Notes under the pieces: model-generated
Told to the model about the DNA's origin: nothing
Database searches by the model: none
What the model saw: the letters and a program-made list of their open reading frames with translations, nothing else
Assembly (NCBI RefSeq): GCF_000688235.1
Contig: NZ_JHYO01000002.1
Span: 1-64,000 of the forward strand
Reading direction: 5' to 3'
Length of the DNA: 64,000 nt
Origin: Terasakiella pusilla DSM 6293
GTDB taxonomy: Bacteria > Pseudomonadota > Alphaproteobacteria > Rhodospirillales > Terasakiellaceae
Shown here: positions 34,755-43,964 of the stretch, in pieces
Layout of the letters: every line of letters begins with the position of its first letter
Position numbering within the stretch: position 1 is the stretch's first letter
Made by a program: the position numbers and the translations under genes

Positions 34755-36548
34755 TTATAAAAGCGGGAGGCCGAAGAGGATAAGGCCCCCTGCAAGAATG
34801 AGAAAGAGCCTGAGAAGAGCGGCTTTTTTAGAGATGACACCGTAGGAAATGGCAAAGAGACCAAGGCCGACTTGTGCGAAGCTGAGAAGGGCATCGCCTG
34901 GGGTATCTTCCAGGCCGACAAGGGCAGGGTTGGCAATCATGGCAAGCGGGACAAGGTAAAGTCCGATCCCCAGCGACATGGCGTACAGTGCCACCTTCAG
35001 CCAATTTTCCTGCACCAGTCCGGCAGCGATAAAGACTGCGCCACAAACAGGCGGGGTGATGGTGCTGAGGAGCGCAAACCAGAAAACAAATAAATGGGCT
35101 TGTAACAGCGGCACGCCCAGTTGGTTAAGCGCTGGACCCGCAACCGAAATACAAATCACATAAGCCGCGGTTGTCGGGACTTCCATCCCCAAGATCAGGC
35201 AGGCAATGGCGGTCAGCAACAAGGCCGGCCATAACATACCGTTTGATCCGGCAAGGATGAAGGAGGTTAGCTTGATGCCCAGACCCGTCATCCCCAACAC
35301 CCCGATAATGAGGGAGGCACAGAGGATGATGGCGGCAATCATCGCGATTTGCTTGCCTGCGGTTACACAGACGGTTTCAAAACGCAGGAGCGTGCGTTTC
35401 CAGTCAAAACTGAGTTTGCCGTCAATAAACAACAAGACAGCCCCTGCGAGGATAGACAGGCTCGCGGCATATTGCGGTGTATATCCCGCCCAAAACATGC
35501 CGACCAGCAACACTGTAAAGGGGATGAGGAAGAAGGCAGAGGTAATGGCGACGGTGTGCAGGGTAGGGGTGTCGGCGCTATTTAAACCGGACAGATTGTG
35601 ACGTCCGGCAAAGGCATTGATCCCGCACCAGACAGTTGCGAAATAAAGGATGGCGGGTAAAAGTGCTGCTAGGATAATGGAGGTATAAGGCACGCCCGTC
35701 AGTTCCACCATTACAAAAGCACCGGCCCCCATCAGTGGGGGCATAATCTGTCCACCAGATGAGGCCACGGCCTCAACGGCACCCGCAAAGGCACGCGGGT
35801 AGCCCAGCCGGGTCATGGCGGGTAAGGTAATTGCCCCTGTGGACGCGACGTTGGCAGAAGCTGAGCCAGAGATCGAGCCAAACAGCGCCGACGACAGGAC
35901 AGAGACTTTCGCTGCCCCACCTTTAAGCCGTCCGGCGGCGGCGGTTGCGACGTTCATGAAGCCTTGGCCTGCTTCCCCGGAATTGAGGACCGCGCCAAAG
36001 ATGACGAAAATCGCGACAATATTGACAGAAACACCGGTCAGTTTGCCCCAAAGCCCGCCTTCGGTGATGGTCAGGGTGCCGAGGAAACTTTCCAGCGGCA
36101 TGCCCGGATGACCAAACTCGCCGGGCAGGTGACTCCCCCAGAGCCCGTAGGCCAAGGCAATCAGCGCCACCAGTGGCATGGGCCAGCCGATGGCGCGCCG
36201 TGTCATTTCAAGCACAATCAGAATGAGGACGACCGAGACAATAATTTGCAGGTTCCCTTCCAGATACCCGTACTGGTCCCCCAAAACGTCTTGATAGACG
36301 ACGATATAAAGGGTTGCCGCCAGCCCCAGCAGACTAAGGATGATCCCGATCAACCGTTCTGTTGGGTTTTTGGCGACCATGACCAAGGCCCAAGGCAGGG
36401 CAAGGGCCAGATGCAACGGGCGGCTGACAAGATTGGGGATCAGGCCCGAAAAGATCAGACCGAGATGGAAGAGAATTGAAACGGCCCCCAAGCCTGTCCA
36501 GATCAGACGACTGGCAAGCTTGGGTGTGTCATTTTGTGCTGACAACAT
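34755..36548 (-). CDS. TRAP transporter fused permease (4TM-12TM, TAXI type)
   Basis: A 597-residue membrane protein combining the small DctQ-like part (first about 130 residues) with the large DctM-like part. GGLWGKLTGVSVNIVAIFVIFGAVL, SGSASANVASTGAITLP and GGQIMPPLMGAGAFVM are diagnostic of fused TRAP permeases that work with TAXI binding proteins. It drives uptake of an organic anion using the sodium gradient. It is preceded in the same direction by the TAXI binding protein gene 44 bases away. Confidence 0.93.
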   Translation of the reverse strand: MLSAQNDTPKLASRLIWTGLGAVSILFHLGLIFSGLIPNLVSRPLHLALALPWALVMVAKNPTERLIGIILSLLGLAATLYIVVYQDVLGDQYGYLEGNLQIIVSVVLILIVLEMTRRAIGWPMPLVALIALAYGLWGSHLPGEFGHPGMPLESFLGTLTITEGGLWGKLTGVSVNIVAIFVIFGAVLNSGEAGQGFMNVATAAAGRLKGGAAKVSVLSSALFGSISGSASANVASTGAITLPAMTRLGYPRAFAGAVEAVASSGGQIMPPLMGAGAFVMVELTGVPYTSIILAALLPAILYFATVWCGINAFAGRHNLSGLNSADTPTLHTVAITSAFFLIPFTVLLVGMFWAGYTPQYAASLSILAGAVLLFIDGKLSFDWKRTLLRFETVCVTAGKQIAMIAAIILCASLIIGVLGMTGLGIKLTSFILAGSNGMLWPALLLTAIACLILGMEVPTTAAYVICISVAGPALNQLGVPLLQAHLFVFWFALLSTITPPVCGAVFIAAGLVQENWLKVALYAMSLGIGLYLVPLAMIANPALVGLEDTPGDALLSFAQVGLGLFAISYGVISKKAALLRLFLILAGGLILFGLPLL

Positions 36549-36592
36549 AATGTCCTGCTGTAACTGTGCTTATAAGGCGTGATTATGGGAAC

Positions 36593-37549
36593 TTATTTTT
36601 GGGCGTCAGACAGTGTGACACCTTGTTCCGCATAATATTTAGCCGCACCCGGGTGGATTTTACCTGTGATATTTTGCAGGAAATCCTGAGAAACACCGTT
36701 CCACCAAGCCGCATTTGCGCCCATTTTTTCTTTCTGCTGCCAGTATGTTTTGGTCAACAGGTAAGCGGTTTCATCATCCATCGCTGTTGTTGTATAGGCA
36801 ACAACCGGCAGGGATGTTGTGGCAACGTCTGCATCCTGACCTGTGTAGGTATGGGCAGGGATCATCAGTTTGGTGCGTTTGGTTTGTGCGATTTGTTCGT
36901 CGCTGAGGGACAGAAGTTTAACGTCTGCACTTGCTGCTGCTTCAATGACGTTTGGTGCCGGGAAGGACCCTGAGGTAACAAAGCCATCGATCTGTTTGTT
37001 TTTAAGGGCGGCAACGGCGTTGGACAGTTCAACGTTTGCCAACTCGACTTTGCCTTCAAGGCCAAACAGTTGCAGGTATTTTGCGCCTTCACGGGCACCA
37101 AAAGACCCTTTACCGATCAGAATGTTTTTGCCTTCCATATCTGCAAAGCTGTTGATGCCGCTATCGGCGCGGACAACAAAGTGCATGGTCAAAGACGGGA
37201 TCGGGAACAGGGCGCGGATGTCTGCAAATTTCGGGTTAGCGCGTTTTTCAAACATCGCCTTGCCTTGTTGCGCAAGGTTGACAAGCGCGGGCGGTGTGGT
37301 GAAGACATAGTTGTTGTCACGGCGCACGGCCTCCATCACGTTTTGAACGGAACCTTGACTTTCTTCTACAGTGACAATGATCTCACCGTTTGAGCCTTCT
37401 TTGAGGGCTTCGGCAATCTGAACACCCATTTGGAAGTAGGATGAAGAGGTTTTTGCTGATTTATAGGTGATGCGGGTTTCAGCTTGTGCAGATGTAGAAA
37501 AAGCCGCCGCGACCATCAGGCCGGCCCCAAGAATTGATTTGAACTTCAT
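36593..37549 (-). CDS. TRAP transporter solute receptor, TAXI family
   Basis: A 318-residue periplasmic binding protein with a Sec signal peptide (ends STSAQA near residue 23). The TAXI-type motifs ALKEGSNGEIIVTVEESQGSV (in two parts), NILIGKGSFGAREGAKY and the C-terminal YYAEQGV are visible. It delivers an unknown substrate to the fused permease downstream. It is divergent from hupS, sharing the 359-base gap 37550-37908. Confidence 0.9.
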   Translation of the reverse strand: MKFKSILGAGLMVAAAFSTSAQAETRITYKSAKTSSSYFQMGVQIAEALKEGSNGEIIVTVEESQGSVQNVMEAVRRDNNYVFTTPPALVNLAQQGKAMFEKRANPKFADIRALFPIPSLTMHFVVRADSGINSFADMEGKNILIGKGSFGAREGAKYLQLFGLEGKVELANVELSNAVAALKNKQIDGFVTSGSFPAPNVIEAAASADVKLLSLSDEQIAQTKRTKLMIPAHTYTGQDADVATTSLPVVAYTTTAMDDETAYLLTKTYWQQKEKMGANAAWWNGVSQDFLQNITGKIHPGAAKYYAEQGVTLSDAQK

Positions 37550-37686
37550 GTAAGACTCCCAAAGGTTTTAATAAACTTATGTTTTTTCAATAACATAAGT
37601 AATTTCATCAATGATTTCTGCCGGAGTTTAGAATATTTTTCTGTTGAAGGGAAAGTGATAAATCTAAACACCTCCAAGGGTTGATA

Positions 37687-37732
37687 TGACGGGGTATGTC
37701 ACTACCGTTTTATTGTTTCAATGTGACGGGGT
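37687..37732. repeat. direct repeat TGACGGGGT upstream of hupS
   Basis: Two exact copies of TGACGGGGT at 37687-37695 and 37724-37732, 37 bases apart. They are flanked by inverted GTCAC/GTGAC half-sites. They lie 110-150 bases upstream of the -24/-12 promoter, the usual place for enhancer sites of NtrC-type activators. Function inferred. Confidence 0.35.
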
Positions 37733-37764
37733 CGGGACTGGAAAGAAAGTTTTCAATCTGCTGT

Positions 37765-37780
37765 CCACCTTGGTAGGTGG
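37765..37780. promoter_or_regulatory. palindrome CCACCT-TGGT-AGGTGG, candidate activator site
   Basis: A perfect 6-bp inverted repeat with a 4-base centre, about 60 bases upstream of the -24 element of hupS. A possible HupR enhancer site. No second copy was found before hupD. Confidence 0.35.
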
Positions 37781-37821
37781 GTTGGGGTGTTGAGCTGTTG
37801 CATCTTAAATTATATTTTTAA

Positions 37822-37834
37822 TATCAATGCCTTA
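37822..37834 (+). promoter_or_regulatory. IHF-site match upstream of hupS promoter
   Basis: TATCAATGCCTTA fits the IHF consensus WATCAANNNNTTR exactly. DNA bending by IHF is usual at sigma-54 promoters, but this site abuts the -24 element more closely than is typical. Confidence 0.35.
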
Positions 37835-37838
37835 TTAA

Positions 37839-37856
37839 ATGGCATTATAATTGCTA
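37839..37856 (+). promoter_or_regulatory. -24/-12 (sigma-54) promoter of hupSLC
   Basis: TGGCAT at 37840 and TTGCT at 37851 give the invariant GG and GC dinucleotides with exactly ten bases between them. It lies about 53 bases upstream of the hupS start. The cluster encodes an NtrC-type activator with GAFTGA (49655-51139), which fits. Confidence 0.75.
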
Positions 37857-37908
37857 ATTGCTTCCTTATCGCCCAAGCAGGCGCATAGATTTTTAGGGAG
37901 GCATGAAG

Positions 37909-38985
37909 ATGCATGAAACGTTTTACGAGGTGATGCGTAGGCAAGGTATTACGCGTCGCAGTTTTTTAAAATATTGCAGTCTGGCGGCTGCGGCTTTGGG
38001 CTTAGGTCCAAGCTTTGCGCCGAAAATTGCACATGCGATGGAGACCAAGCCGCGTATCCCCGTCTTATGGTTGCATGGTCTGGAATGTACCTGTTGTTCT
38101 GAATCTTTTATCCGTTCTGCACACCCGTTGGCAAAAGATGTGATCCTGTCCATGATCTCGTTGGATTATGACGATACCATCATGGCAGCGGCGGGCGATC
38201 AGGCTGAAGCCATCATTCAGGAAACCATCGAGAAATATGACGGCAACTTCATTCTGGCCGTGGAAGGCAACCCGCCGCTGAACGAAGATGGCATGTACTG
38301 TATCATCAACGGCAAACCGTTTGTTGAGCAACTCAAGCATACTGCCGAACATGCCAAGGCGATTATTTCGTGGGGATCTTGTGCGTCATGGGGCTGTGTA
38401 CAGGCGGCCCGTCCTAACCCGACACGGGCAACACCGGTTCATAAAGTACCGGGTCTGGCAAACAAGCCGATCATCAAGGTGCCGGGCTGTCCGCCGATTT
38501 CCGAAGTGATGACGGCGGTGATTACGTACATTCTGACCTTTGAAAAGCTACCCGCGCTGGACTCGCAGGGGCGTCCGAAAATGTTCTATTCCCAGCGTAT
38601 CCATGACAAATGTTATCGCCGTCCGCACTTTGATGCGGGTCAGTTTGTGGAAGAATTTGACGATGAAGGCGCGCGCAAAGGCTACTGTCTTTATAAAGTC
38701 GGCTGTAAAGGCCCGACCACATATAACGCCTGTGCCAGCACCCGCTGGAACGGTGGTTTGTCCTTCCCGATCCAAGCAGGTCACCCTTGTATCGGCTGTT
38801 CTGAAGACGGTTTCTGGGATAAGGGCAGCTTTTATGAGCGCCTGTCCAACGTACATGGTTTTGGCATTGAAGCGGATGCGGACGAAATCGGCGGGACAGC
38901 GGCTGCTGTCGTCGGCGGGGCGGCAGCGATCCATGCTGCTGCAAGTACAGTTAAACGCATAGCGCAAAAAGGAGATGACGCGTAA
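37909..38985 (+). CDS. hupS: uptake [NiFe] hydrogenase small subunit, membrane-bound, six-Cys proximal cluster
   Basis: A 358-residue iron-sulfur subunit that carries electrons from the NiFe site to cytochrome b. The Tat signal [13 protein letters not shown] is cleaved after AHA43. Mature Cys17, Cys19 and Cys20 lie in [10 protein letters not shown], and Cys115 and Cys120 in [10 protein letters not shown]. Positions 19 and 120 are the two extra cysteines of the 4Fe-3S cluster found in O2-tolerant group 1d enzymes such as Ralstonia HoxK, to which the sequence is very similar from memory. A C-terminal helix anchors it. ATG 37909 has GGGAGG 7 bases upstream; ATG 37903 is too close to it. Confidence 0.96.
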   Translation: MHETFYEVMRRQGITRRSFLKYCSLAAAALGLGPSFAPKIAHAMETKPRIPVLWLHGLECTCCSESFIRSAHPLAKDVILSMISLDYDDTIMAAAGDQAEAIIQETIEKYDGNFILAVEGNPPLNEDGMYCIINGKPFVEQLKHTAEHAKAIISWGSCASWGCVQAARPNPTRATPVHKVPGLANKPIIKVPGCPPISEVMTAVITYILTFEKLPALDSQGRPKMFYSQRIHDKCYRRPHFDAGQFVEEFDDEGARKGYCLYKVGCKGPTTYNACASTRWNGGLSFPIQAGHPCIGCSEDGFWDKGSFYERLSNVHGFGIEADADEIGGTAAAVVGGAAAIHAAASTVKRIAQKGDDA

Positions 38986-40775
38986 TGTCTACCGTAACAA
39001 CACCAAATGGTTTTTCGCTGGACACGTCAGGTCAACGCGTTGTTATCGATCCGGTGACACGGATTGAAGGTCACATGCGTTGTGAAGTGAACATCGATTC
39101 CGACAATATTATCCGCAACGCGGTGTCTACAGGCACCATGTGGCGCGGTCTGGAAGTGATCCTGAAAGGGCGCGACCCGCGTGATGCGTGGGCCTTTACC
39201 CAGCGGATCTGTGGGGTGTGCACAGGGACGCACGCCTTGACTTCTGTGCGTGCGGTGGAAGATGCGTTGAAGATTGAAATCCCGGATAACGCCAACTCCA
39301 TCCGTAACATCATGCAGCTTTCCCTGCAAATTCATGATCACTTGGTGCACTTCTATCACCTGCATGCGCTGGATTGGGTGAACCCGGTCAATGCGCTGAA
39401 GGCGGACCCGAAGGCAACCTCTGAGTTGCAGATGAAAGTGTCGCCCAGCCACGCAAAATCCTCACCGGGTTATTTCCGCGATGTGCAGACACGTATCCGC
39501 AAGTTTGTGGAAAGTGGTCAGTTGGGACCATTTAAAAACGGCTATTGGACAAATCCGGCTTACCTGTTGCCGCCAGAAGCGGATTTGATGGCGGTCACGC
39601 ACTATCTGGAAGCCTTGGACTTCCAGAAAGAGATTATGACCGTTCGTACCATCTTCGGCGGGAAAGACACGCACCCGAACTGGTTGGTCGGCGGTGTGCC
39701 GTGTGCCATCAATATGGACGGTGCGGGCGCCCCGATTAATATGGAGCGTCTGAACTATGTCCGTTCCATTTGCGAGCGCACGAAAAAGTTCATCAAAGAC
39801 GTTTACATCCCTGACCTGATCGCGATTGGCGGCTTTTATAAACATTGGCTGTACGGCGGCGGTATCTCTAACCAAAGCGTGCTGTCTTACGGGGATATCC
39901 CGGATCGTGCCAATGATTATTCCCCAGCCAACCTGATGATGCCGCGCGGTGCAATCATCAACGGCAAGCTGGAAGAAGTCCATGAGGTTGATCTGCGTGA
40001 CCCGAACGAAATTCAGGAATTCGTGCCGCATTCTTGGTATTCCTACCCTGATGAAGCCAAAGGCTTGCACCCTTGGGATGGATTGACGGAACCGAACTTT
40101 GAACTGGGGGCTAACTTTAAAGGGACCAAAACCAATATTAAGGAGCTGGATGAAAGCGCGAAATATTCGTGGATCAAAGCACCGCGTTGGAAAGGTCATG
40201 CGATGGAAGTCGGGCCGCTTGCACGTTACATCATCGGTTATTCCCAAGGTCATGAGGTCATCACGGAACAGGTCAATGGTCTGCTTAAGACACTGGATGT
40301 GCCGGTGGATGCCTTGTTCTCCACATTGGGTCGAACAGCAGCCCGTGCGCTTGAGTCTGAATGGTGCGCGGATATGCAGCTGTACTTCCTGGATAAGTTG
40401 ATCAACAACATCAAAAACGGTGATACGGCGACAGCAAATACACAAAGCTTCGATCCCAGCACATGGCCGAGCGAAGTGAAGGGTGTGGGCTTTACCGAAG
40501 CGCCGCGCGGGGCGTTGGGTCACTGGATCCGCATTAAAGATACAAAGATTGAAAACTATCAATGTATCGTCCCGACCACATGGAACGGCTCGCCGCGTGA
40601 TAACCAAGGCAATATCGGCGCGTTTGAAGCGGCGTTGTTGAACACAAAGGTTGAACGTGCGGAAGAACCTGTGGAAATTCTGCGTAACCTGCATAGCTTT
40701 GATCCGTGCCTTGCGTGTTCCACACACGTTATGTCCGAAGATGGTGACGAGCTGGCAGTGGTCAAAGTCCGCTAG
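38985..40775 (+). CDS. hupL: uptake [NiFe] hydrogenase large subunit
   Basis: A 596-residue catalytic subunit. The NiFe ligands are C76 and C79 in [10 protein letters not shown], and C575 and C578 in DPCLACSTH. The 15 residues after H581 form the tail removed by the maturation protease (HupD) once nickel is inserted. It has no signal of its own and is exported with HupS through Tat. AAAAGGAG precedes the ATG, which overlaps the hupS stop. Confidence 0.98.
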   Translation: MSTVTTPNGFSLDTSGQRVVIDPVTRIEGHMRCEVNIDSDNIIRNAVSTGTMWRGLEVILKGRDPRDAWAFTQRICGVCTGTHALTSVRAVEDALKIEIPDNANSIRNIMQLSLQIHDHLVHFYHLHALDWVNPVNALKADPKATSELQMKVSPSHAKSSPGYFRDVQTRIRKFVESGQLGPFKNGYWTNPAYLLPPEADLMAVTHYLEALDFQKEIMTVRTIFGGKDTHPNWLVGGVPCAINMDGAGAPINMERLNYVRSICERTKKFIKDVYIPDLIAIGGFYKHWLYGGGISNQSVLSYGDIPDRANDYSPANLMMPRGAIINGKLEEVHEVDLRDPNEIQEFVPHSWYSYPDEAKGLHPWDGLTEPNFELGANFKGTKTNIKELDESAKYSWIKAPRWKGHAMEVGPLARYIIGYSQGHEVITEQVNGLLKTLDVPVDALFSTLGRTAARALESEWCADMQLYFLDKLINNIKNGDTATANTQSFDPSTWPSEVKGVGFTEAPRGALGHWIRIKDTKIENYQCIVPTTWNGSPRDNQGNIGAFEAALLNTKVERAEEPVEILRNLHSFDPCLACSTHVMSEDGDELAVVKVR

Positions 40776-40786
40776 GGAGGTGCGAT

Positions 40787-41488
40787 ATGAGTACCAAAAT
40801 AACGGCACATAAAGAAGAAGCGCATTATATTTACGAAGCGCCCGTGCGTCTTTGGCACTGGGTCAATGCGTTTGCGATTGTGGCTTTGTGCATCACAGGC
40901 TATCTGATCGGCAAGCCGTTCCCGTCTGTGCAGGGGGAAGCGAGCGATCATTACATCATGGGCTATGTGCGCTGGATACATTTTGCCTCGGCCTACATCT
41001 TGATGGTCGGTTTTGCCGGCCGTGTGTATTGGGCGTTTGTGGGCAATAAGCATGCGCGCCAAATCTTCCTGCCGCCGATCCATAAGCTCGGTTTTTGGCA
41101 AGGGGTGGTGCATGAATTGCTCTGGTATGCCTTTATTGTACCGGAACCTAAAAAGTATGAAGGCCACAACCCGCTTGCAGCGTTGATCATGTATTTTGTC
41201 TTCCTGTGGGGGATGGTGTTTATGATCCTGACCGGCCTTGCACTTTATGGCGAAGGCACGGGCATGGATTCATGGCAGTTTGACTATTTCTCAAGCTGGA
41301 TTATTCCGCTGTTTGGGCAAAGTCAGGATGTCCATACATGGCATAGGCTGGTGATGTGGATTTTGATCTGTTTTGCGATCACCCACATTTATGCGGCTTT
41401 GCGTGAAGATATCATGTCCCGCCAATCCTTGATCGGCACCATGATTTCCGGCTGGCGCACCTTTAAGGACTCTCGCAAGGACGACTGA
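40787..41488 (+). CDS. hupC: Ni/Fe-hydrogenase b-type cytochrome subunit
   Basis: A 233-residue diheme membrane cytochrome with four helices. The histidines in RLWHWVNAFAI, RWIHFASAYI and DVHTWHRLVMW are the probable haem ligands. It anchors HupSL and passes electrons to quinone. GGGAGGTG precedes the ATG, 11 bases after hupL. It is the last gene before two terminators. Confidence 0.96.
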   Translation: MSTKITAHKEEAHYIYEAPVRLWHWVNAFAIVALCITGYLIGKPFPSVQGEASDHYIMGYVRWIHFASAYILMVGFAGRVYWAFVGNKHARQIFLPPIHKLGFWQGVVHELLWYAFIVPEPKKYEGHNPLAALIMYFVFLWGMVFMILTGLALYGEGTGMDSWQFDYFSSWIIPLFGQSQDVHTWHRLVMWILICFAITHIYAALREDIMSRQSLIGTMISGWRTFKDSRKDD

Positions 41489-41525
41489 TCCACTGTTCGG
41501 CACTCCTTTACAATCTAAGTGAAAA

Positions 41526-41570
41526 GAAACCTTCCAGTTTTTAAGTTTAACTGGAAGGTTTCTTTTATTT
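41526..41570 (+). terminator. terminator after hupC (first of two)
   Basis: A 14-bp perfect stem, GAAACCTTCCAGTT paired with its complement across a 9-base loop, followed by TTTTATTT. The strength suggests near-complete separation of hupSLC from hupD onwards. Confidence 0.92.
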
Positions 41571-41598
41571 TGGCGTCTTTTTTAGGGCGCCTTTTTTA
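41571..41598 (+). terminator. second tandem terminator after hupC
   Basis: A GGCGTC/GGCGCC stem with an eight-base T-rich loop and a run of six T. It follows the first terminator directly. Confidence 0.75.
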
Positions 41599-41629
41599 TA
41601 AATATTTTAAATAACAAAGGGTTAGGTAA

Positions 41630-41648
41630 ATTGGCCTGCTCTTTGCTT
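41630..41648 (+). promoter_or_regulatory. -24/-12 (sigma-54) promoter of the hupD-hypF unit
   Basis: TTGGCCT at 41631 and TTTGCTT at 41642 give GG (41633-41634) and GC (41645-41646) with ten bases between. It lies about 52 bases upstream of hupD, the same distance as the matching promoter of hupS. Confidence 0.72.
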
Positions 41649-41698
41649 TACGGTGGATAGAAAAATCGTAAAGTTAATTTACAGGGAGACGGCGTGCG

Positions 41699-42415
41699 AT
41701 GACAGAAGACAGCGCCCAAAAAAATGTCCTGATCTTGGGGATTGGCAATTTGCTGTGGGCGGATGAAGGGTTTGGCGTACGTGCCGTGGAAGAACTGCAC
41801 CGCCGCTATGAATTTGATGACACTGTCAAGCTGATGGATGGCGGCACTCAAGGGATTTACCTTGTGCAGCATGTGCGCGACAGTGACGTGCTGGTGGTGT
41901 TTGATGCGGTGGATTACGGGCTGGCACCGGGCACGCTAAAATTGGTGGAAGGCGCGGAAGTGCCGCGCTTTTTGGGGGCAAAAAAAGTCAGCCTGCACCA
42001 GACCGGCTTTCAGGAAGTGCTGGCGATGGCAGAAATGTTTGATGAAGCGCCGGAGCATCTTTACCTGATCGGTGTCCAGCCGGAAGAGTTGGAAGATTAT
42101 GGCGGCAGTCTGCGCGACGTGGTCAAACAACAGATCGACCCGTCGATTGAGGCTGCTTTGTCCTATCTGGAAAAGCTGGGCATCACGGCGCGCAAACGTC
42201 CGGTCCCGTTAAGTGAACAGCACACCCTTGGCTGTCAGGTCATGCAGATTGAACGGTATGAAAATGAACGTCCTGCCGAAGAAGCGGCCTGTCGTGTGGG
42301 CGATGAACGCCTGATCGTGGATGAGCGCTGGAAAGCCCCTGAAAATTTTGATCGTGAACTGGAAGCTGTCCTTGCAGAGACGCCGGACGGACGCATCTTT
42401 GGGGTGAAAGTCTGA
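41699..42415 (+). CDS. hupD: hydrogenase maturation endopeptidase
   Basis: A 238-residue protease that cuts the C-terminal tail from HupL after nickel insertion. ILGIGNLLWADEGFGVR and VFDAVDYGLAPG hold the Glu and Asp that sense nickel; SLHQTGFQEV holds the third ligand His. Typical family members have about 200 residues, so the last 35-40 residues (from roughly 195) form an extra acidic tail without recognised motif. First gene of the second hydrogenase unit; its stop overlaps hupF. Confidence 0.94.
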   Translation: MTEDSAQKNVLILGIGNLLWADEGFGVRAVEELHRRYEFDDTVKLMDGGTQGIYLVQHVRDSDVLVVFDAVDYGLAPGTLKLVEGAEVPRFLGAKKVSLHQTGFQEVLAMAEMFDEAPEHLYLIGVQPEELEDYGGSLRDVVKQQIDPSIEAALSYLEKLGITARKRPVPLSEQHTLGCQVMQIERYENERPAEEAACRVGDERLIVDERWKAPENFDRELEAVLAETPDGRIFGVKV

Positions 42416-42681
42416 TGTGCATCGGTGTCCCTATGAAGGTCGTTGAAAGCGGCCTGTTTCAATCCATCTGCGAAGATGCGAAAGGCGCGCGTCACACCAT
42501 TGACACCATGTTGACGGGGGAACAACCCGAAGGCACGTGGGTGCTGACCTTTTTAGGGGCTGCGCGCGAGGTGCTGGACGAAACCACCGCCAAACAAATT
42601 AGTGATGCGCTGGCAGCCTTAGAAGAAGCCATGACAGGAAATGTGCAGGTCGAAAAATACTTTCCCGACCTTGTGAAATAA
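42415..42681 (+). CDS. hupF: hydrogenase chaperone HupF (HypC paralogue)
   Basis: An 88-residue HypC/HupF protein beginning MCIGVPMKVVE with the N-terminal Cys that binds the Fe(CN)2CO unit or the large subunit. HupF is a second, hydrogenase-specific HypC that protects HupL during assembly in oxygen. The canonical hypC lies at 47194. Its start overlaps the hupD stop. Confidence 0.93.
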   Translation: MCIGVPMKVVESGLFQSICEDAKGARHTIDTMLTGEQPEGTWVLTFLGAAREVLDETTAKQISDALAALEEAMTGNVQVEKYFPDLVK

Positions 42682-42698
42682 ATAGAGGTAGTAAAAAT

Positions 42699-43088
42699 AT
42701 GTTTTCCCCCCTTCTTGAATCCGTGATTGAACGCGAAAAAATGCCCGTCGTTGACGAGGCTGCATTGGAAGCGTTCTGCGCAGAAAACGATATGGTCGCC
42801 CTGTTGGTTGCGGGTGACTACAAACGGGTCAGCACGGTCAATGACCTTGCCGTGATCCTGCCGGAACTGGTGAAAGAATTTAAAGGCGCGTTTGCCCCTT
42901 GCGTTGCATCGCGCGACCAAGAAGCCTTGTTTCAGGGGAAGTATGGCTTTGTCCTGCTGCCGACCCTTGTGTTTTTAAAAGGTAATGAGGTGCTGGGCAC
43001 TTTGTCCGGTGTCCACGATTGGACCGATTTTATCAACCAGATTAAAGAGATCATCACGCCTGCGCAAAAAACAGATGCCGCTGAATAA
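42699..43088 (+). CDS. hupG: hydrogenase-1 expression protein HyaE/HupG family
   Basis: A 129-residue thioredoxin-fold protein without a redox CxxC. VALLVAGDYKR and YGFVLLPTLVFLKGNEVLGTLSG match the HupG/HoxO family, which holds the Tat-exported small subunit until assembled. Preceded by GAGGT, 17 bases after hupF. Confidence 0.9.
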   Translation: MFSPLLESVIEREKMPVVDEAALEAFCAENDMVALLVAGDYKRVSTVNDLAVILPELVKEFKGAFAPCVASRDQEALFQGKYGFVLLPTLVFLKGNEVLGTLSGVHDWTDFINQIKEIITPAQKTDAAE

Positions 43089-43118
43089 GCGCTCCCCCAG
43101 ATAGAAGGTTTTAAGAAT

Positions 43119-43964
43119 ATGACAAACGCAATTCCCGGCTTGGTCGGTCCTGGCACTCAAGCAGATAGCATAGACGGCACCACCCTTGATTATATGGAAA
43201 TGCCGCGCGATATGGCGACCTTTGCCTTACCCATGGCCCCGGAACCGGAAGATACGATCGGCATGGACGAAGGCAAAGCGGTCTTGAACAAACTCGCAGA
43301 CGACCTGGATGACTATAAAGTCGGCACACCTTCGTTGACGTATGCCCTCAACGCCTTGGCCCCGTTGGACCTTGGTTTGGTCAATCAGATTTTGGGTGAA
43401 GGCGAAGTCTCCATCGTGTGCGGCACTAAGTTTCAAGCCCAAGAGTCTGTGCTGGCGGGCGTCTGGCGGGTGATTGAGGCGCAGGAAGACAGCACCCAGA
43501 TCAAAGATAAAATCGAAGTCGCGGCCTATCCCGACACCATCATGGCAGAGACGTTCAAGCAGGCAAAAGACACGCTGACACTGGATGACGACTGTCCGGC
43601 AGGGGTGATGAACGCGCGCCCTGTCTTAGCCGAGATCAAAGACCGCATGGCAAACTATAAAGTCGGTGATCCGGCCCATGCCATCAACCTGACGCTCCTG
43701 CCACAAACTGATGAAGATGTGGCCTATCTGGCTGATAAGCTGGGGGTGGGCAATACCATCATCCTGTCGCGCGGCTATGGCAACTGTCGTGTGTCGTCCA
43801 CGCAGACGAAAAATGTCTGGTGGGTGCAGTATTTTAACTCCCAAGACGCAACGATCCTCAACTCCATCGAAATTGTGGATTTGCCTGACGTGGTCCGTGC
43901 CGCCCAAGAAGATATCGAAGACAGCGCAGAACGCCTGCACGAGATTATGGAGGTTTATACATGA
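43119..43964 (+). CDS. hupH: hydrogenase expression/formation protein HupH (HyaF family)
   Basis: A 281-residue protein of the HupH/HoxQ family. GEGEVSIVCGTKFQAQESVLAGVW in mid-protein (two blocks), GDPAHAINLTLLPQ and GYGNCRVSSTQTKNVWWVQYFNS are typical. It acts with HupG as a small-subunit chaperone. Its stop overlaps the rubredoxin gene. Confidence 0.92.
   Translation: MTNAIPGLVGPGTQADSIDGTTLDYMEMPRDMATFALPMAPEPEDTIGMDEGKAVLNKLADDLDDYKVGTPSLTYALNALAPLDLGLVNQILGEGEVSIVCGTKFQAQESVLAGVWRVIEAQEDSTQIKDKIEVAAYPDTIMAETFKQAKDTLTLDDDCPAGVMNARPVLAEIKDRMANYKVGDPAHAINLTLLPQTDEDVAYLADKLGVGNTIILSRGYGNCRVSSTQTKNVWWVQYFNSQDATILNSIEIVDLPDVVRAAQEDIEDSAERLHEIMEVYT

Noticed and set aside
39462-40808. A 448-codon open frame on the minus strand across hupL
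   Set aside because: It is antisense to a conserved hydrogenase gene, with an odd residue composition (Arg, His, Gln, Phe rich) and no family likeness.
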